Source of the DNA: an uncultured Oscillospiraceae bacterium
GTDB lineage: Bacteria > Bacillota > Clostridia > Oscillospirales > Oscillospiraceae
Direction: 5' to 3'
Assembly (NCBI GenBank): GCA_934561725.1
Contig: CAKTGW010000025.1
Span: 1 to 8,386 of the forward strand
DNA length: 8,386 nt
How positions within the stretch are numbered: the stretch's first letter is position 1; every line of letters starts with the position of its first letter. The notes under the pieces are model-generated. The model was not told the DNA's origin. It made no database searches and saw only the letters and a program-made list of their open reading frames with translations. Below, in pieces: positions 7,164-8,386 of this stretch. The position numbers and the translations under genes are program-made.

Positions 7164-7687
7164 AGACCCAGATCCTCCTCTGTCAGTTCGTTTTCGTTCT
7201 TTTCCATGAGAACAACTGTGTTTTCACGGTCCATAAGGGTGAGGACATATTGAATGGCGGAAACAATAAAGGTCAGACAGAAGGTGACGATTTCCGCAGT
7301 ATATATCCAATTGAGCTTGAGCCAGGTCATTGTGACCGTGCTCACGCCTACGTTGCTTCCAAGGTTTACAAGCATACTTTTTACAAAAATAACGCAGAAG
7401 AAGCAGACGGACAGGTGAATGAAAACGTCTACAATGCGCTTGAGCGTTTTAGGGAGCATATTTGTGATCATATCTACGGCGATGTGCGTTCCCTCTGCCA
7501 GACACAGGGGAGCAGCCAGATAGGACATGATGACAAAGCAGACCCGGGCAAATTCCTCCGTCCAGGTCAGGGCGAGGGGAGTAAAACGGCAGATGATTTG
7601 AAGAGTGATCGAAAAAAAGATCATTGCCAGCAGACATACACAGATCGCATCGATGAGCTTTAGAATAGAAATGCTGAGCTTTTTCAT
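7160..7687 (-). CDS. dctQ: TRAP transporter small permease (DctQ family)
   Basis: 175 residues from ATG 7687, a normal DctQ size. It is the four-helix membrane subunit that pairs with DctM and scaffolds the elevator. Membrane segments lie near residues 13-33, 47-64, 84-104 and 127-150. Family features: LQIICRF then LTWTEEFARVCFV (about 29-52), where DctQ proteins have a W-x-E-E-hydrophobic-x-R motif, and EGTHIAVDM (65-73), the usual H-I-x-V-D stretch. The acidic tail (ENELTEEDLGL) overlaps the dctM start by 4 nt, so the two permease subunits are translationally coupled. An upstream in-frame ATG at 7813 would add 42 polar residues running back through the intergenic hairpin and the end of dctP, with no family match; AAAAGGATGG before 7687 supports the shorter start. 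Confidence 0.93.
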   Translation of the reverse strand: MKKLSISILKLIDAICVCLLAMIFFSITLQIICRFTPLALTWTEEFARVCFVIMSYLAAPLCLAEGTHIAVDMITNMLPKTLKRIVDVFIHLSVCFFCVIFVKSMLVNLGSNVGVSTVTMTWLKLNWIYTAEIVTFCLTFIVSAIQYVLTLMDRENTVVLMEKNENELTEEDLGL

Positions 7688-7694
7688 GAGTAGA

Positions 7695-7704
7695 CCATCC
7701 TTTT
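7695..7704 (-). promoter_or_regulatory. Ribosome binding site for dctQ
   Basis: On the minus strand the sequence reads AAAAGGATGG; its AGGA core ends 10 nt before the ATG at 7687. It fixes the dctQ start at the Met of MKKLSISI rather than the upstream ATG at 7813. Confidence 0.6.
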
Positions 7705-7719
7705 GCAGTGGTTTAAAAG

Positions 7720-7747
7720 AGGAGCCCTGACCCGGGCCAAGGCTCCT
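7720..7747 (-). promoter_or_regulatory. Intercistronic hairpin between dctP and dctQ (leaky terminator or mRNA-stabilising stem)
   Basis: Read on the minus strand, the arm AGGAGCCTTGG (7747-7737) pairs with TCAGGGCTCCT (7730-7720) around the loop CCCGGG: 11 pairs, two of them G-U, with seven continuous Watson-Crick pairs at the base. It begins 20 nt after the dctP stop and is followed by C-TTTT-AAA, a weak U-tract. Such a stem could partly stop transcription or protect the dctP message 3' end, so that the binding protein is made in excess over the permeases. The structure is seen; the role is inference. Confidence 0.6.
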
Positions 7748-7767
7748 GTGATACAGATGCCGAAAAT

Positions 7768-8386
7768 TTATTTTGCGTAGCTCATGACCTGGTCGTAAGT
7801 AAAACCGGTCCACTTGGTGTCAAACTGACCGCGGTGGAAGTCTTCCAGAGCAGCCACGAAGGGAGCCTTGTCAAATTCAAGATAGTTCATGCCGCCATCA
7901 ATGCACTCCTGCTTGTAATCCTCGCGGGAGGCTTCGCTCTGCTCGTCAGCCCATGCCATCCATTTTTCGGCGCATTCACGCAGAATGGTCTGCTGATTTT
8001 CACTCATGCCGTCAAAAAGCTCTTTGTTGATGTTCAGATAGCCGTGCTCGTATTCATGCTCGGTGTTGGTGATATAATCCTGAACCTCATAAACCTTCAG
8101 AGTGACCATCTGCTCATAGCCGCCTTCACAGGATTCGGCAACGCCGGTCTGAAGAGCAGTGTAGAGCTCACTCATGGCAACGGTGGTGGGAATAGCGCCC
8201 AACTGGCTCCATGCCTCAACGAAGGTGGTGATGCCGGGCAAACGCAGCTTCAGACCGTTGACGTCGGCAGCAGTGGTGATGGGTTTGTTGGAAGCCATAA
8301 CGCGGATATCGCGGTAATGGAAGGCCAGCGTTTCAATACCGGCCTCTCGGTCTTGTTCAACCAGACCGTCGCCAATTTCGGATTCC
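7768..8386 (-). CDS. dctP: TRAP transporter solute-binding protein (DctP family), C-terminal part (5' end cut by window)
   Basis: Partial: 205 residues are visible on the minus strand and the frame is open to the window end, ending with TAA at 7768-7770. It is the extracytoplasmic binding protein that captures substrate and delivers it to DctQM. Seen: FHYRDIRVMASNKPI-TTAADVNGLKLRLPG, the family stretch whose arginine (residue 48 of the fragment, in LKLRLP) normally salt-bridges the substrate carboxylate; then GAIPTTVAMSELYTALQTGVAESCEGG, the usual E-x-Y-x-A-L-Q-T-G-V signature; then the long C-terminal helices. Conservation of the arginine suggests a carboxylate substrate. In this region many family members have VDGxEN, whereas this one has AESCEGG, so its ligand pocket may differ. 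The signal peptide and the first part of the mature protein lie outside the window. The ATG at 8298 is internal. Confidence 0.93.
   Translation of the reverse strand, partial: ESEIGDGLVEQDREAGIETLAFHYRDIRVMASNKPITTAADVNGLKLRLPGITTFVEAWSQLGAIPTTVAMSELYTALQTGVAESCEGGYEQMVTLKVYEVQDYITNTEHEYEHGYLNINKELFDGMSENQQTILRECAEKWMAWADEQSEASREDYKQECIDGGMNYLEFDKAPFVAALEDFHRGQFDTKWTGFTYDQVMSYAK

Noticed and set aside
7688..7813. A 42-residue N-terminal extension of DctQ from ATG 7813
   Set aside because: It would run through the end of dctP and the intergenic hairpin, is polar and unlike DctQ N termini, and the ribosome binding site points to ATG 7687.

Overview
The window looks like chromosomal DNA from a Firmicutes/Clostridia-type bacterium, perhaps a gut Oscillospirales-like anaerobe. 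The grounds are a Gram-positive-style GyrB toprim region without the large insertion of enterobacterial GyrB, strong AGGAGG-type ribosome binding sites, and short-spaced co-directional genes. Base composition is moderate by eye. The taxonomic call is inference; no marker in the window fixes genus or family.

Left half, plus strand (1-4631): the 3' end of gyrB, a complete gyrA, rnhA (RNase HI), a 5'-methylthioadenosine/S-adenosylhomocysteine nucleosidase gene (mtnN-like) and a glyoxalase I-like VOC gene. Gaps are 58 nt (gyrB-gyrA), 3 nt (gyrA-rnhA), 38 nt (rnhA-mtnN, using a corrected GTG start at 3592) and a 4-nt ATGA overlap (mtnN-glyoxalase). No terminator is visible inside the run, so it could be one transcription unit. 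It combines DNA supercoiling (gyrase), removal of RNA-DNA hybrids that accompany negative supercoiling (RNase HI), recycling of inhibitory SAM by-products (MtnN) and detoxification of 2-oxoaldehydes (glyoxalase).

Boundary (4636-4671): a perfect 16-bp stem with a 4-nt loop, flanked by A5 and T5, lies between converging genes and should terminate transcription from both sides.

Right half, minus strand (8386 down to 4689): a tripartite TRAP transporter (dctP solute-binding protein, cut by the window end; dctQ small permease; dctM large permease) followed 27 nt later by an amidohydrolase-superfamily deacetylase-like enzyme. A GC-rich hairpin separates dctP from dctQ; dctQ and dctM overlap by 4 nt. 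The reasonable reading is an import-and-hydrolyse cassette: the TRAP system takes up an organic acid, possibly acylated, and the amidohydrolase cleaves it in the cytoplasm. The substrate cannot be deduced from sequence alone.

Most of the window is ordinary housekeeping and transport DNA. No CRISPR array, RNA gene, insertion sequence or prophage was seen, and no gene-free stretch exceeds about 80 nt. The observations most worth testing are the uncharacterised TRAP-amidohydrolase pair, the tight gyrA-rnhA junction, and the natural alanine at the main quinolone-resistance position of GyrA.
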